A DNA stretch of 64,000 nt from Malurus cyaneus samueli. Taxonomy: Eukaryota; Chordata; Aves; Passeriformes; Maluridae. The position numbers were made by a program, and so were the translations under genes. The stretch covers positions 37,687,757 through 37,751,756 of the forward strand of contig CM019217.1 of the NCBI GenBank assembly GCA_009741485.1. Direction: 5' to 3'. Below the pieces are notes generated by a model. That model worked only from the letters and a program-made list of their open reading frames with translations, had not been told where the DNA came from and searched no databases. This document shows positions 13,499 through 26,200 of this stretch, piece by piece (the stretch's first letter is position 1; the number at the start of each line of letters is the position of its first letter).

Positions 13499-14817
13499 CA
13501 TGCATTCATACAGGCTAGGTAAAATATGGTATGGCATAAATATCAATATAAAGCTCACCAACCAATCACTGGAAGTGTGAAAATTCATCATAAATTTAAA
13601 CATTCAGCACTGGCAAGATGAATCCTCTGCAGAGACCATTGGAAAAGTCCCTGCTCATTCGTTGCTTATGGTTTACACTACCACAGAGCAAAGCCAAGAA
13701 AAATGGCAATTATACATTGTGATGAAAATTATTTATATATGAAAGGTGAAAACAAAATGCAAGAACACAGTTAAATAACTAAACACAATTTTTGGGTAAG
13801 CTAACGGTTCCTATGTCAAATACCTATTAGTATAGTAATGATAGTGGTCTTATAATAACTAATTTTCAATAAAAATATTCTCGTGTATTTGTCCTTTACT
13901 AATTTAAACACAAAGTTTTACATTAAGTATATTTCCCTAATGATATACATTGACTGCATGTAGAATATATTTAGATGTTCCTCAACATTTAAGTTACCAA
14001 ACCCCTTCCACAATGAAAATATTAGAAACAAGTGAATACATTGTTTCATAGTGAGGGAGTGAATAAATGACAAAAAAAATTTCGATCAAGCATTTGTGTA
14101 ACGTTTCTAGCACCTTTGTTTCAAGAAACATTTTTGATAAGTGAGCTGTCATTAACAGCTGAGGTCAGACTTGCACCTGTACTAATGCAAGAAAACCCTC
14201 AATCCTGAGTTTTTAATCAATGGTAGGTCTGGCATGGCACTGGAGGTGTGCAGGTTGAGGAACAGGCACCACGTGAGACAAAGCAGACCTACGATGGAGA
14301 TGGGCAGCAGAAGGCAGCTGCCTGTGGGGATGCTGAGAGCACTTTTGGGAACGTGGATATCAACATGTCTGGTATAAAAGCAGAGAAAGTAAAGCTTAAC
14401 AAAAGCTGGCCAGATTTTCTCTCCTGTTTCTTCCTATCTATCTACACACACACTCAGCAGGGGACAGACAACAATACCTCCTCATCAGCATCTACACACA
14501 GACTAAAATACAATTCTTCTTTCTGGCACCTGGAATGTATCTCAGATAGAACACTAACCACTACAGTCGTAACGTGTCTAATTAAGTGAAAAACTAATAC
14601 CAGAATATAGGAGAGATTTTTTTTCCATAAGCCTAGACAGAATTTTCAAAGTTTAAAATTTCCAAACTAAAACAATAATTTTAAAATTATTCAAGTTTGT
14701 TATACGTTAAATTCAGTGGTATATATTCTATTTCCTCCTCAAATACACTGTTTGATAGTAAATTTTTCCATTCATATATAAGAAAAAATAGGGTTTTACA
14801 AAACATATCAAAAGCCC

Positions 14818-14843
14818 GGGTAGGGGGAAATGATGTGGGTGGG
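14818..14843 (+). other. Four G-runs, possible G-quadruplex
   Basis: G-runs occur at 14818-14820, 14823-14827, 14837-14839 and 14841-14843, with loops of 2, 9 and 1 bases. The sequence therefore meets the simple rule of four runs of at least three G. It is isolated in AT-rich DNA with no gene start recognised nearby. Formation in the cell is an inference. Confidence 0.4.
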
Positions 14844-15455
14844 AGTTAAGAGTGGTTTACATTATTTTCATTTTGTTTATCTCATTATACAACAGTGTGA
14901 GAACCTATCACAGTACCCCTGAGGTAAAATATGCTGCACAAGTGGGAATTCAGTATCTTTCGGGAGTTGCTGGAGACTGGCTACATTACTTAAAATAAAT
15001 TCTGGATCAGACCTCTAGCAGTAGTAATAACATTTTTGATCCTCTTGTAAACAGCAGAGGTTAAATATCTCAATTCTCAATATTAACATGAATCTTACTA
15101 CATCATTATCTAGCTCAAGGGATAATCACAGTCTTGTGATGTAATTCTGCATGAGAAGACTACACCTTCATTTTTCCTATGTTATATTTAAATACAAGGT
15201 AATTCAATCATATGTATTTATTTCAGAAAATCTCTTTAGTAGACATAAAAGTTAAAACATAAACGCCAGCTCTGTGAATCTACTGCAACATAAACAAACA
15301 CTAACAACAGAACTTATCTCCTGCCCTCTTAGGCTGAGACGATGACATTATTCTAAAGATCCACGGTTCTTTTAAATGGGAGATATTAATCTTTGTGCTA
15401 TATTTAGCTTTCTGTTCTTTGAGTCATATGCATGACCATGACATCAGAATCCATG

Positions 15456-15496
15456 CCCTTTCTTCCAACACAAACCATTCTATGATTCTGTGATTA
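15456..15496 (+). mobile_element. CR1 LINE 3' terminal stub
   Basis: The sequence CTTCCAACACAAACCATTC followed by TATGATTCTGTGATT matches the last part of avian CR1 elements (consensus from memory: CCTTCCAACCCAAACCATTC then TATGATTCTATGA). Only about 40 bp remain, so this is an extreme 5' truncation, as usual for CR1, which copies from its 3' end. CR1 inserts without a poly(A) tail and normally without a clear target duplication; none is visible here. Confidence 0.65.
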
Positions 15497-15573
15497 ATTT
15501 GGGTATCTTGTCAGTTCCTACTGAAATGCATGAGATATAAAGCTTCACTTTAAGTGAGATATAAATTGCTTAC

Positions 15574-15814
15574 CTCTTCTTTAATATATATGCTTTATTG
15601 CATACTGAGGGTGAAATAAGAAAATAGGGACTTCCTGAGACATCACAAATACCGCTTAAAATGGTTTCATGTTTGCAATAGCTTAAAAGTGTTACCCTAC
15701 ATGTACCAAGTATAAATGTAGAAATGTCTTTTTGTACGTTGCTTTGGTCAGAATCAGTCTCTGTCTGGATGCTACATATGTCCATGACGAAAATTACTAG
15801 AGTATGATTAGAAC
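15574..15814 (-). CDS. Candidate internal coding exon, gene not recognised
   Basis: Seen on the minus strand: a pyrimidine tract ending CCTCTTTTTTTGAATAG, whose final AG falls at plus 15816-15815, and a good donor GAAGAG|GTAAGC with its GT at plus 15573-15572. The 241 bp between them are open in one frame from the acceptor to the donor: two leading bases, then 79 codons, then two bases. The first in-frame stop (TAA) is created only by the donor sequence itself. The peptide begins SNHTLVIFVMDICSIQ and ends SPSVCNKAYILKK; I recognise no domain. Known: open frames of this length are not rare in 64 kb, so the agreement of frame and splice sites is suggestive, not proof. The alternative is a chance frame starting at the internal ATG (15785). 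Confidence 0.25.
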
Positions 15815-16310
15815 CTATTCAAAAAAAGAGGAAATCAATTAATATTAATGATTTGCTGATAAATCCAAATCAACTAAGGAAATCAGGCAAACTGCCAGTT
15901 AGTGAAAGGAAGCACAATTCCATCCAAAAAATTTTGTTTTGGCTAGGCAGCAATTTCATCTAGAAAAATATTCCGTTGCAAAACCTTTTAGCAGAATGCA
16001 TACAGAAATATGGAGAACTGTTCGCGTGCCATGCTCCATTATTAAACACTGCCAGCTTTGTGCTCAAGACTATGAATGAGAGTCTTCTTCTTTTTCCCTT
16101 CTTCTTTACCAAAATGTAACATATAAAATTAGCAGGGAGATAACCACTTTGGGTATCAGTTTTCTATCCTTGCAATTAGGTCATATTTTCACCAGAAAAG
16201 CTAGAAATTTACACTATTTAATGAAGTGGAGATTCAGTGGAAACTGTCGCAGCAGCTGGAGCCCTGGAATTAATGAAAGACTGTCAACTAAAAGCTGAGA
16301 TTTCTTTATT

Positions 16311-16364
16311 TTTTTGGTTTTGTTTTGGTTTGTTTTTTGTTGGGTTTTTTTTTTGTTTATATTC
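16311..16364. repeat. T/G-rich low-complexity tract
   Basis: T-runs interrupted by GG or G (TTTTGGTTTTG type units) on the plus strand. It looks like a degraded (GTTTT)n simple repeat and carries no coding or transposon signal. Confidence 0.6.
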
Positions 16365-19300
16365 ATTTTTAGACTACATTTTGAGCAACAAATAACACTA
16401 CAGATATCAAAAGTTTGATGACAGCCGCCTGCCAAACAAAAAAAAAATCGTTTTGCTGGCACTGAGTTGCTTCTTTACAAAGAACAAATTGCAACAATCC
16501 ATAAACACTGTGGGATAGGAATGGCTTGGGAGGATTGTGTCATTTTGGTTTGCATGATAGCACAGGCCTGGTGGATCCTGAAAGACATATGAAAGGATAC
16601 ACACAGAAAGCTTTCTCTCTAACTTCCTTCCCTTTGTGTTAGAAACCATTTTTATAAATATGGTATGGTATTTCATAAAGTTTCCAGTATAAAATAATTT
16701 TATCTGAAGATTGAGGTGACTGATGAGAAATGTTGAGGTGCTTGACTAGCAACTTTTGTTTTCAAAATTCTGCAAGATTTAGGGTAAAATTCAGGCGGAC
16801 TTTGTATCTACAGTTGGTACTTCATCAGATTGTGGTTTTTTTGTCCAGGTAGACAAAGACATAATTACCACTACTAAAATGAAACCAAGGAAATAATACT
16901 AGAAATTAACATCCAGGCAAGGGAGCAATATTAAGATATTTGACCTAGCTGCTTCTTTTTATCAGAGCAAGTATTGACCCCTTTTGGTACCAAAAAGCTA
17001 GTCTAAGCAGCTTTGTTTCACCCCTGAAGGAGTACTAAAGAATAAACCTGTACTATCCTGATGTAGATCTCTTTAAAAAAAAGCTGACTACTGAGTCAGA
17101 ACAAATAAAACCAGAACAGGCTGAAAGAAAGCCGTGAAATTAAGGGTTTCATCAGAAATTAGTTTCACAATATCAAATTATACACAAAGTTATGAAATTT
17201 GTTAATACAGAGTGACAGAGCAAAAGTTTGTTGCCTACTCTATTACCACTACCTCATCTATAGTGTAAGAATTATCCCAAGTGATGATTACCTTTATCCA
17301 GATTATGAAGACTACCTTCTGATGATAAAATAGCTTTTTCACAGGTTAAAACCACAAAATCAGCTCCCTTTCTCTAATATATCGGACCCATCATTGCTTC
17401 CCAGTTCTTCTTCTCTAAAGATACTCTAGGGAAATTGCTTGACTCATCACCAGCACAGCATCAGAAAAGCACAGCAGACAAGGCTGAAGAAGACGCCATT
17501 TGTAATTCCTCAGTCCAGAGTAAACCTAGGAACAAGTCCTTCTCAATGCAGAATTGACAATAGTTTCCAGTAGCCAATCTGGCCCTTCCAAGAGTGTTCA
17601 TATTCCAGAGGCATTCCTGATTATTTCACTTTTTCCTTTTACCATTAAGAGCTACACAAATATTTCCTAGTTTAGAAACTTTCTTTTCTCTACAGCACTT
17701 TTGATTAAAAAAGAATTTTACTTCTTAGCCAAAAAAAAGTGCTGTATAGTTCCACAATTTTTGCAATATTTTGCAGAAAAATAATTTTCATTGATTAACA
17801 TTATTAACACAATGATTAACTACTATTTTATTTCAATCATCATGTTTCTTGTATGTTCTCTGTGCCTTCAGATATGTCATTCTACAGCATTTCTTCAGCC
17901 TACATACAGGTCTTACATTCTATTTTCCCTTTGCATGGTTCCATGATAACAATTCTCATGCAGTCATTTTTTTTATTACCAATGTTTTTTTTTAATCTAG
18001 AAGTGGAAGAAGATTTAATGCAATTAATGATACTATGAAAAAGTTAATTATCATCAAAGCATATCTCAGTAGACAAAACTGAATTCAGATTTTGGAAGGA
18101 TGGTAAACTATGGTGCTTTATCTATTCAAACCACAGTGCTAGTAAAACCATGGTATAAAAAAAGGCAAAAGAGAGAAGTGTTACAGGTTATCAGTTTTCA
18201 GATTACTCTGAATTTTACTATATTTTAGGGATTAATTCTATCTAGTAATGCCCAAATCTTAAAACTTAGAAGCCTACACTATCCAAATATTGACTCTGTA
18301 CCACAGACTCTCAATGAGTGATGTGCTAATTTTTCAAATCCACTACAACATCCTTGTGAATCAATGATACTCTTACAGATTCAGGTACATCCTTTAAATA
18401 ATTTTATGACATCTGTAGAGCACAAGAAACTAAATCCAGTAGAGTAAAAATTGGGAATTAAGTACGTAGGATAGATTTTCAAAACTATTCATTGCCAGGC
18501 TAACTCTGCTACACATTCACAGACACAAACATTTAACCTTTGGGCTATAATTTAACCAACATTTAATGCTCTTCAACATACATAGTCCTATTTTAAAATT
18601 TAATTTTTTTTTTTTGCTTAGGATAAATGGTGCCTGACAGTTGAATTCAAAAGTGCAATGTAAATATAATATATGAAATACAGGATTTACAGTATAATTA
18701 GAAAGATTCAGGACTTCTAGAATAAACAAGTTAAAATCAGTTTTACTTTTCTAGAGGGGGAAAAGTCTAGGATATATTAATGCTTGTTTTTACAGTTAAT
18801 TTAAAAGCCACTGGGCAGAAAAATGTAAAATTCAGACATATACAAACAAGCCTGAAACTCAATAAAACACCATGCTATGGAAAGTTCCAAAACTCCCTGC
18901 AGTTAAGCATACACTCTCACTAGATACATTCTGGTAATATCTATAGAAAAGAATAAAGGGCAGAGTTAACAAAGAATTTCTTTGTAGTTACAAGTACAGA
19001 GAGGTTTTGATTAAATGCTAATAAATTTGGAGCAGATGACCAGTTACCACTAATTTTTCCTGCAGCCCATGGAAAATGTGATAACATTATAGTCCATGTA
19101 TTATTCTAGAGAGAACTAGTTTCAGTATTTAAATCTGAGTATAAAGCGAAGTTTCTGCTTATATAATTCAACAGTTCAGATACACATTAGTGTTAAGCAG
19201 AATTCAACACACAAGTGTCTCCAGTCTACATGCATTGAGACACTCTGCGAAGTTCATTTTCAGGCTCTTTTGTCAAACCTTGCCAAACCTTGGATTGTGA

Positions 19301-21995
19301 AAGAATGGGGGGGATGTGCAACATTTGTGTATTAGATTTCCTGAGCAGGCAATTTTTGTGATGAGTACTCCCTAGCCATGTGCCGCAAATGGCTTGTTCC
19401 CACCTAAACTATGACAAGTTGAAATTGTGCATTTTTAAGTTGCAGCTGAAGGACTTCAATCTTTATCAAAATGATGCCTCTTGGTTTAATTAATATAGAC
19501 ATTACAATCATAACAGAATAGCTGGCAGTCTAAATGTTCTACAGTTTTCATGAAAGACTATATTTGGATTCGTCCCCTCCCTCTTCAATAATATTATGCC
19601 TCAGAACCAGCTGGACATGTTAAATCTGCTACAGCGTATTCAGTACATTTTGCAAACATGAGTATAGAAATTATACAATTCGTCAGCAGCAAGGTGTATT
19701 TTTTTTTCTTATTCAAAACTGTTTGATAAATTGGTTACTCCAATAGGACACCACTCACATATGTAAGAGTAGCAAGAAAAAATGTCATGAATTTTGTACA
19801 TCAGCTAGTTCTTTCCTATCTGGCTGATATATATGTAAAAGTATCTAAAAATATTAGGAAAAAAGTGATTGGGATCTAATTTGTAAGCAGAGTTTATGTG
19901 TTGTATTCCAAACATTTTCAATGCCCTGCAAATGTAATATTAAGTTATTCTGCACATTCGCAATATCTGCTTTTCCAATTTCTTATGTAGAAGAAACCAG
20001 AGCATTTTCAAACACAGAGGAGACTTTTGGTGGTTAATGTTATGGCTCATGTTGCTCTGTTAAAATTTTCTGCTTTTTCAAGGAGCCACATTGTTAATAA
20101 CATTTCCTGACCTAGCAGGTAAACTCTGCAATATGAGATTCATATCAACAGTGAAAATTATACTCATTTCTTCTAGCTAGAGAATACAACATAAAATACC
20201 ATGCTGCAATACTGAGGGTGCTGTGAAAATTTGGCTCCTTCTGCAAGGAAGGATTAAGTTCTGCAGTAAAATTTCAGAAGTCATCATAAAGATGAATATT
20301 TTTTAAATCTAATTTATTTCCTCATAATCTTTTAGGTTTCCAGCTTTAAGACATGAGTGAATAAATACAAACAAATGATGACTCATCTTTAATTGCAATG
20401 CAGCTTCTCCACCCGGAGTATTTCATAGGCACCTTTGGCTCTGCTGGCTGAGATCAGCACATATTAACTGCCTAGTATAGAATAATTTTCCTCAAAAAAA
20501 TATATCTTGTAATTTACAGGAGAATGAAAATGGTTACAAGCTATGAAAAGCCTACTTAAGGGGAAAATATTTTCAAGAAACATTTTTTTTAAATCCAAGC
20601 TACTAATCAATTGCTTCCAGAGGAGACCAATAAGGAGTTATCTTGAAAGCTACTGCTTGGCAAAAGCCTGCTGCAAGAATTACACAGATGTACTAACACT
20701 GCACATACCTTTGAAAAGAAATACCTAATTTTGAGAGGACCCTGCAGTAAAAAGTCTCCTATAGGGCTGAAAAGCTACAACACAGGTAGAGCTGACTACA
20801 AAGAAAATGGTAACATCTTTAAAGCTGCAGTCAGGAACGAATACTGTTTTATGACACCAGTTAGTGCTTGTTCACTTCTTCATATTCTATACACGTGAAA
20901 CTCACTCTACATCAGTTTCACAGTATGTAACTGAAACAAGAAGATCTCATGGGTAAACTATACAAACAATCTACACTGTCAATAGTATATTACTGCTGCA
21001 TGCAAATATAATCTGCCAATAGACCAGCATTAAAAGATCCCAGTAAGAATGTTATATCTCCACTTCTCTTGAGAAATTATTTTTTATTTAAATATATGTA
21101 GCTGAGTAATTTATGAACAAGAATTTTCTTGTCATAGTACATATGCATTTCACTTTCCCCTTAATATCAACCTGTTAAATCTATTTGAACCACTGTGTTT
21201 TTTTCTGAAGGATTTTTCTTCCTCATCATCATTAACCTTCAAATATTTATGGGTTATTTTCATTCTTCCCAGAACTATTGTGGGAAGGCCATACAATTTG
21301 CTTTCAAAGTATGCAAGGTCAGGAAATGTCAGCTGAATTGTGATGACCTGGAGATATGCCAGCCTTGTTTGGAACTCATCAGATTTCTAGGCAGAAGGTC
21401 TCATTATTGATCCACTTTTTAATAGTTAGACCAATTACTTAACACAGTATAAAAATATTCTCCTGGCATTTTTAAATTGCTACATTTAAATATGCTTTTT
21501 TTCAGTGTTTGGGAGTTTTAGATATGGAATGCTTAGATATAACTCTTATTTGATATGTAATATTAATGGACTTTTTTCTGGTTTATAATGGATGTCTCTC
21601 ATGCATTTTAATAAACTTTTAATGGCTATAAAGGAACAGCTAAACTGCTTGCAGCAAAAACAACCCACATGGCACATCAAGTGAGATTTGTAGCTCTTTT
21701 CACCTCTGCTTCCAGATTGCTACAACACTAAATGTTGTGAGTGATGAGTGAATTGTGGAGAACATCAACAGAAAAAACCTTTCTGCGTGTGAGCTTCTTA
21801 GAAATACCTACTCAAAAATAGTTTATTCCAAAACAGTAGTCCCTAAATAATTCATCTGTGAGTACTCTTGGTCCATGATAAAAGTGCCACATCCACTTTA
21901 TCGTGATCCATTTTGAAAACAGTTTGAGATAAACCATTGTGGCAGTTTTGTAGTTCACAAGCACTGTTATTCTAGGATAATTACCCAAATTCTTT

Positions 21996-23205
21996 TCACA
22001 GAATCATCTAGACTAGAAGAGACCTGCAAATTCATCTAGTCCATCCATCAACCCAGCACCACCATAATCATCCTTAAATCATATCCTCAAGTGCCACATA
22101 GAGGAAAATTTGATCATTAGGAGAAACAGTGATTCCACCACCTCCCTAGGCAATTTATTCTGGCACCAAACCACTCTTTCAGTGAACTTTATTTTTTCTG
22201 ATATCTAATTTTAACCTCCTCTAGTGCACTTAAAGGCCATTTCTTCTCATCCTTTCTCTTAAGATACGGCAGAAGAGACCAACTCCACCAAAGAGCAATG
22301 ATTTTCCCCTAACCCTCCTCTTCTGCAAGCTGAACAGCCCCAACTCCCTCAGTCGCTCCTCAGAGGAAAGGTTTTCTAGACCCTTCACCAGCTTTATTGC
22401 CCTTCCCTGGACGTGCTCCACCTCAATGTGTTTCTTGTAGTGAGGGGCTCAGACCTGGACAGAGGATTCAAGGTGCCATCTCATCACTGCCGATAAGAGA
22501 AGGAGAATCTCTTCCCTAGTTGTACTGGACAATCATTGCTGAGCCAAGCCAGGATGCTAATCCAAGCCACCTGGGCACAGCTGTCTCAGGTGCTGATGAC
22601 TGGCACCCCCAGGTCCATTTCCATTTGTCCACTGTCCAGCCACTCTGCCCCCAGCCTGTTGCACTACATGGGGTTATTTCGACCCAAGGGCATGACCTAG
22701 CACTTAGCCTTGCTGAACCTTTTGCAGTTGTTCTCAGCCATCAATCCAACCTTTCCAGATATCTCTGTAGAGCCTTCTAGCCCTCCAGCAAATCAACACT
22801 CCTGCCCAGCTAAGTGCAATCAGACTGAGGGTGTCCTTGACCCCCTCATTCAAACCATCAATAAAGATGTCAAACAGGACAAACGCCAATAATGAGTCTT
22901 GGGAAACCCCACAAGTGACTGGCAGCCAACTGGATTTAGTTCCATTCATCCCACTCTCTGGGCAAGGACAGTTTATCACGCAGTGAGCAGGGCACCCATC
23001 CAAGCCATGAGACATCAGTTTCTCCAGGAGAATGCTGTGGGAGACAGTGTCCAATGCATTCCTGAAGACTAGACAGACAACACATGCAGCCTTTCCTCAT
23101 CTACTAAGCACATCACTTGGTCATAGATCAGCAGTACCTGCCTTTCATAAATCCCTATTGGCTGGGTCTGATCCCCCGGTTGTCCCGCACTTGTCATGCA
23201 TAACT
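21996..23205 (-). mobile_element. CR1 LINE, 5'-truncated, decayed reverse transcriptase
   Basis: CR1 is a non-LTR retrotransposon whose ORF2 encodes endonuclease and reverse transcriptase. This minus-strand copy keeps about the last 1.2 kb. Its 3' end is at about 21996 (plus strand CAGAATCATCTAGACTAGAA, the usual CR1 tail region). Conceptual minus-strand translation of 22230-22421 gives a CR1 C-terminal signature ([20 protein letters not shown]). 22734-23054 gives the RT palm region ([19 protein letters not shown] and [13 protein letters not shown]). These parts are in separate frames with stops between them. The catalytic F-A-D-D stretch expected after the DLDEGI-like segment is missing: the DNA near 22815-22830 is shorter than the consensus I remember. 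The copy ends at about 23205. It is dead and old, with many substitutions. Confidence 0.95.
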
Positions 23206-26200
23206 TTAATCTAAATTATCCATCAAGAGAAAATAAGCCCTAAGTAACTGAAATACTCCAAATATGCACAGAACAGAACAGTAACAAAGCTGGCAACAAC
23301 TGAGAAAAACAGAAAAAACATCACAACAGCTACTCACTCTTCAACAAACCGAGTCACTACAGAAGACAAGCACATATAAAAAAAACTGAGAAGTATGAAA
23401 TCCAGTAGATGAGTAAATAGACAAACTCTGGAAAACTTAGAAGATAAAAGTAAAGGAATACTGACATAAACAGTACCACAATGTAAGAACAGAAATGCCT
23501 AATCTACTTATGTATGACATTTGTTTTGTTAGAACACTAACAATAAAGTTGAGATATCAGCCTTATTTCTTCCCTTAGGGATATCCATACAACATGTTAA
23601 TTGACTGAAACACCAGGGTGAGTGGGTGGGACACTGCCATGGGAGTGCTGCTTAACCTGCACTGCCTTCCACTCCTAAGTCTTATCTGAAAGGGAAGTGG
23701 TTTGAATGCAAATCAAGGTGTCAAAAAAACATCCTTAGTCAGGAGAGGAGCCCTCCAGACTTGGGCCTTTTTCAAGACCAATTCAAGAAAACTTGTACAG
23801 TACAGTTTGCAGGGGATGATGTCATGGGTTTCTTTTAAATAAATTCACAGCTTGGGAAGGTTGTTAATATTGTTCTGATTATAATGGGATGTGAAAATCT
23901 CTGTACTTAACTCAAACACAGCCCATCAAGTAGTCAGTGTTTTCAGTTCTAACATGAATCTTAAATACCTTTGCAGTCTTTTTATTGATATAACCACAAA
24001 GTCTGCTGAGCTGTGAGGCAGGGCACATAGTCAAAGAACTCTGTAACACTCAGTATGAAGCACAGTATAAACAACACAAAAGCAATGTAAGTTATATAAA
24101 TCAAATGCATAAACAGTACAAAGCACAGTGCCAGAAGAAGAAAGCAAATTAACAGTTATTTGTAAATCTATTGAAAGATTGGAAAGCAACATTCATGAAA
24201 TCTGTAACAGTACAAATGTTTCCACTTGGAGTAGACTGACACCAGTTAATCATTTCTGCAGGTGTATGCCTCTATAAATGATCACCTGATGTGCACTGGG
24301 CAGTTGAATATTTGTTAAACAAGGTTTGCACACGCAGCCCATTTGTGTACAAGGGCTTGATCTGTCTTATGAGGATCATGGCTTTTGAGAGCCTTTTCCA
24401 AAGTTGCCCTGGCTGGCCTCTTGTAGCGTGCAAAGTAGGGAAGAGTATTTTTACTGAAATCTTTGGGCAAAAGCACAGATCAAAATCCTTGTGGCTCAAC
24501 AAGTGTACCCTGCTTGCGAAATGTACAGCAACTTTAAAAACAGGAGGGACCAGCAGTTCCTTTTGAAGGGAGGAGAGTGCTATGGAGATAAGTTTGGAAA
24601 TGTTTGTCAGGAAAAAATTCTAGCAGAAAGAAAAGCTGTTTGATTTTTAAAGGGAATGTTTGAAACAGCTCAGGACATGTTTGAGGCACAGAGAAGATTG
24701 AAAAGTCCCAGGGCACTGGGTGTGGGAGATGTATGGCTCAGCTTGCTGAACAGATGAAACTCTGTGTGAACAGTCTCTCTATAGTTCATCAGTCATGGGC
24801 TCTACCTGGTTTTGGTTAGGGGAGACAAATAAGATTGCATCCTTTGAAAAGCCAAAAGAGCAACTGAAAAGGATGGTAGTGCTGAGCTGGGAACAGCAGT
24901 CTGGTATAGATACTTGTATGGCCTGGCAGAGTTAAACCTGCTTCCGAAAATTGAAGGGGCTTTAAATATGAGAGAATTGTTGCAAGCAGGGAGGTGAAAC
25001 ATTTTTATTCCCTTCTGGTGAAAAGGCATAATTGGTGGTTTCTATGAGCCAAATGCTGAGCAGGTAATCTGTAGGAAAGCTCTGACAGAAGCCTTGTGAA
25101 ACTTTCTACTGTTGAGATTTTTTTTTTTCTTGGGATTGTTATGTCTATTTATAGGAGTTCTTTTTGTAGAGGGGCTAGAGGAAATAGGAACCCAAAATTG
25201 CAATAGTTAAGTAGGGATGTGGGAAACCACAGCAAGGCTTATGGAGCTGTACAACTCCTGTAAAACAGGGTTAACTTCAAGGCCATACCAGTAAATTAAA
25301 TCCTTGAAAAACTGGCAGAGGAATGCAGAAAATCCTCCCAGTTGCAGGTACATTTGAGTGGGGCTGAGCTCTGGCTTCATTTGTCTGCAGCCCAGCAAAA
25401 GTCTGGCAGAGAGGGCTGGCATACTAGAAGACAAGAATGGTCATGGAGGGGCATATGCCACAGTGCAGGTCATGAGCAAGAAAGAGCAGGGAAGAGTGTG
25501 AAGGAAGTAGCAGTCATTGGCCTCTACTTTGGCCACATCTTGTTGCACTAAAAACCTAGATCTTAACATTGAGATGATCCAGTACCAGAAACATCCTGTG
25601 AGACAGCAGGTTGGCTCTCACTTACTGCAGGTAATGGCACCTCATCCCTCCCTCCCACCTTTCCACCATGATCTAAAGCCAAATGGCAAATTAAACAAAG
25701 CAGCTGTCAGACCTGTAGTCTGTTTAGAAACTTGGAAAGCTTTATTTTGCCTTACCTAATCATTAATCAGGGTGTCAGATACTACTTGTCTTTTGTATCT
25801 CCAGTACCAAAGCTGAAAGGCAATGAAGGAAGCCAAAAGAAATATGTACAAGTGACAACATTTAAGTTTCAATATATTAAGATGTTAGTATCCTGAACAT
25901 GTTTGATGATAATATGAGTGCTGGGCTTATAACCTTCCCCTGAACACTTTCTCTTGCCTCATCAGCACAAGATCAGATACTTTATTACCAAGTCCCACAT
26001 ACACTATTCATAAATACAGATAGCCTAATAAAAAGTGAATAAAAACCTCATACTTGCTCTTCTCCTAATCTCTGATTTGATTCTCTCTGACAATAGTTGC
26101 TAATTCATAGCCACAAATATTATTCAAAACAGATAAATAGTGAAGTCCAGCAGCTCTAACCTGACAAATTCATTTAAAGTCATTTAATTGGTACACTTTC

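Larger units (their letters stand above)
5456..15455. other. AT-rich unique DNA, no gene recognised
   Basis: No gene or recognisable transposon was found. Local points: an exon-like but frame-closed segment at 5701-5796, a TA-rich simple-sequence patch near 13450-13490, a more GC-rich patch at about 12880-13130 without a recognisable product, a CACGTG plus TATAAAAG pair at 14270-14380, and four closely spaced G-runs at 14818-14843. Reading frames in this stretch are short and have no domain I can name. Confidence 0.6.
15497..21995. other. AT-rich unique DNA with one exon-like segment
   Basis: Apart from the minus-strand candidate exon at 15574-15814, no gene or transposon was recognised. A T/G-rich low-complexity patch lies at about 16311-16364. 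The block 20350-20480 carries an AP-1 type TGACTCA site (20389-20395) beside AT-rich homeodomain-like motifs. Other reading frames are short and unremarkable. Confidence 0.6.
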
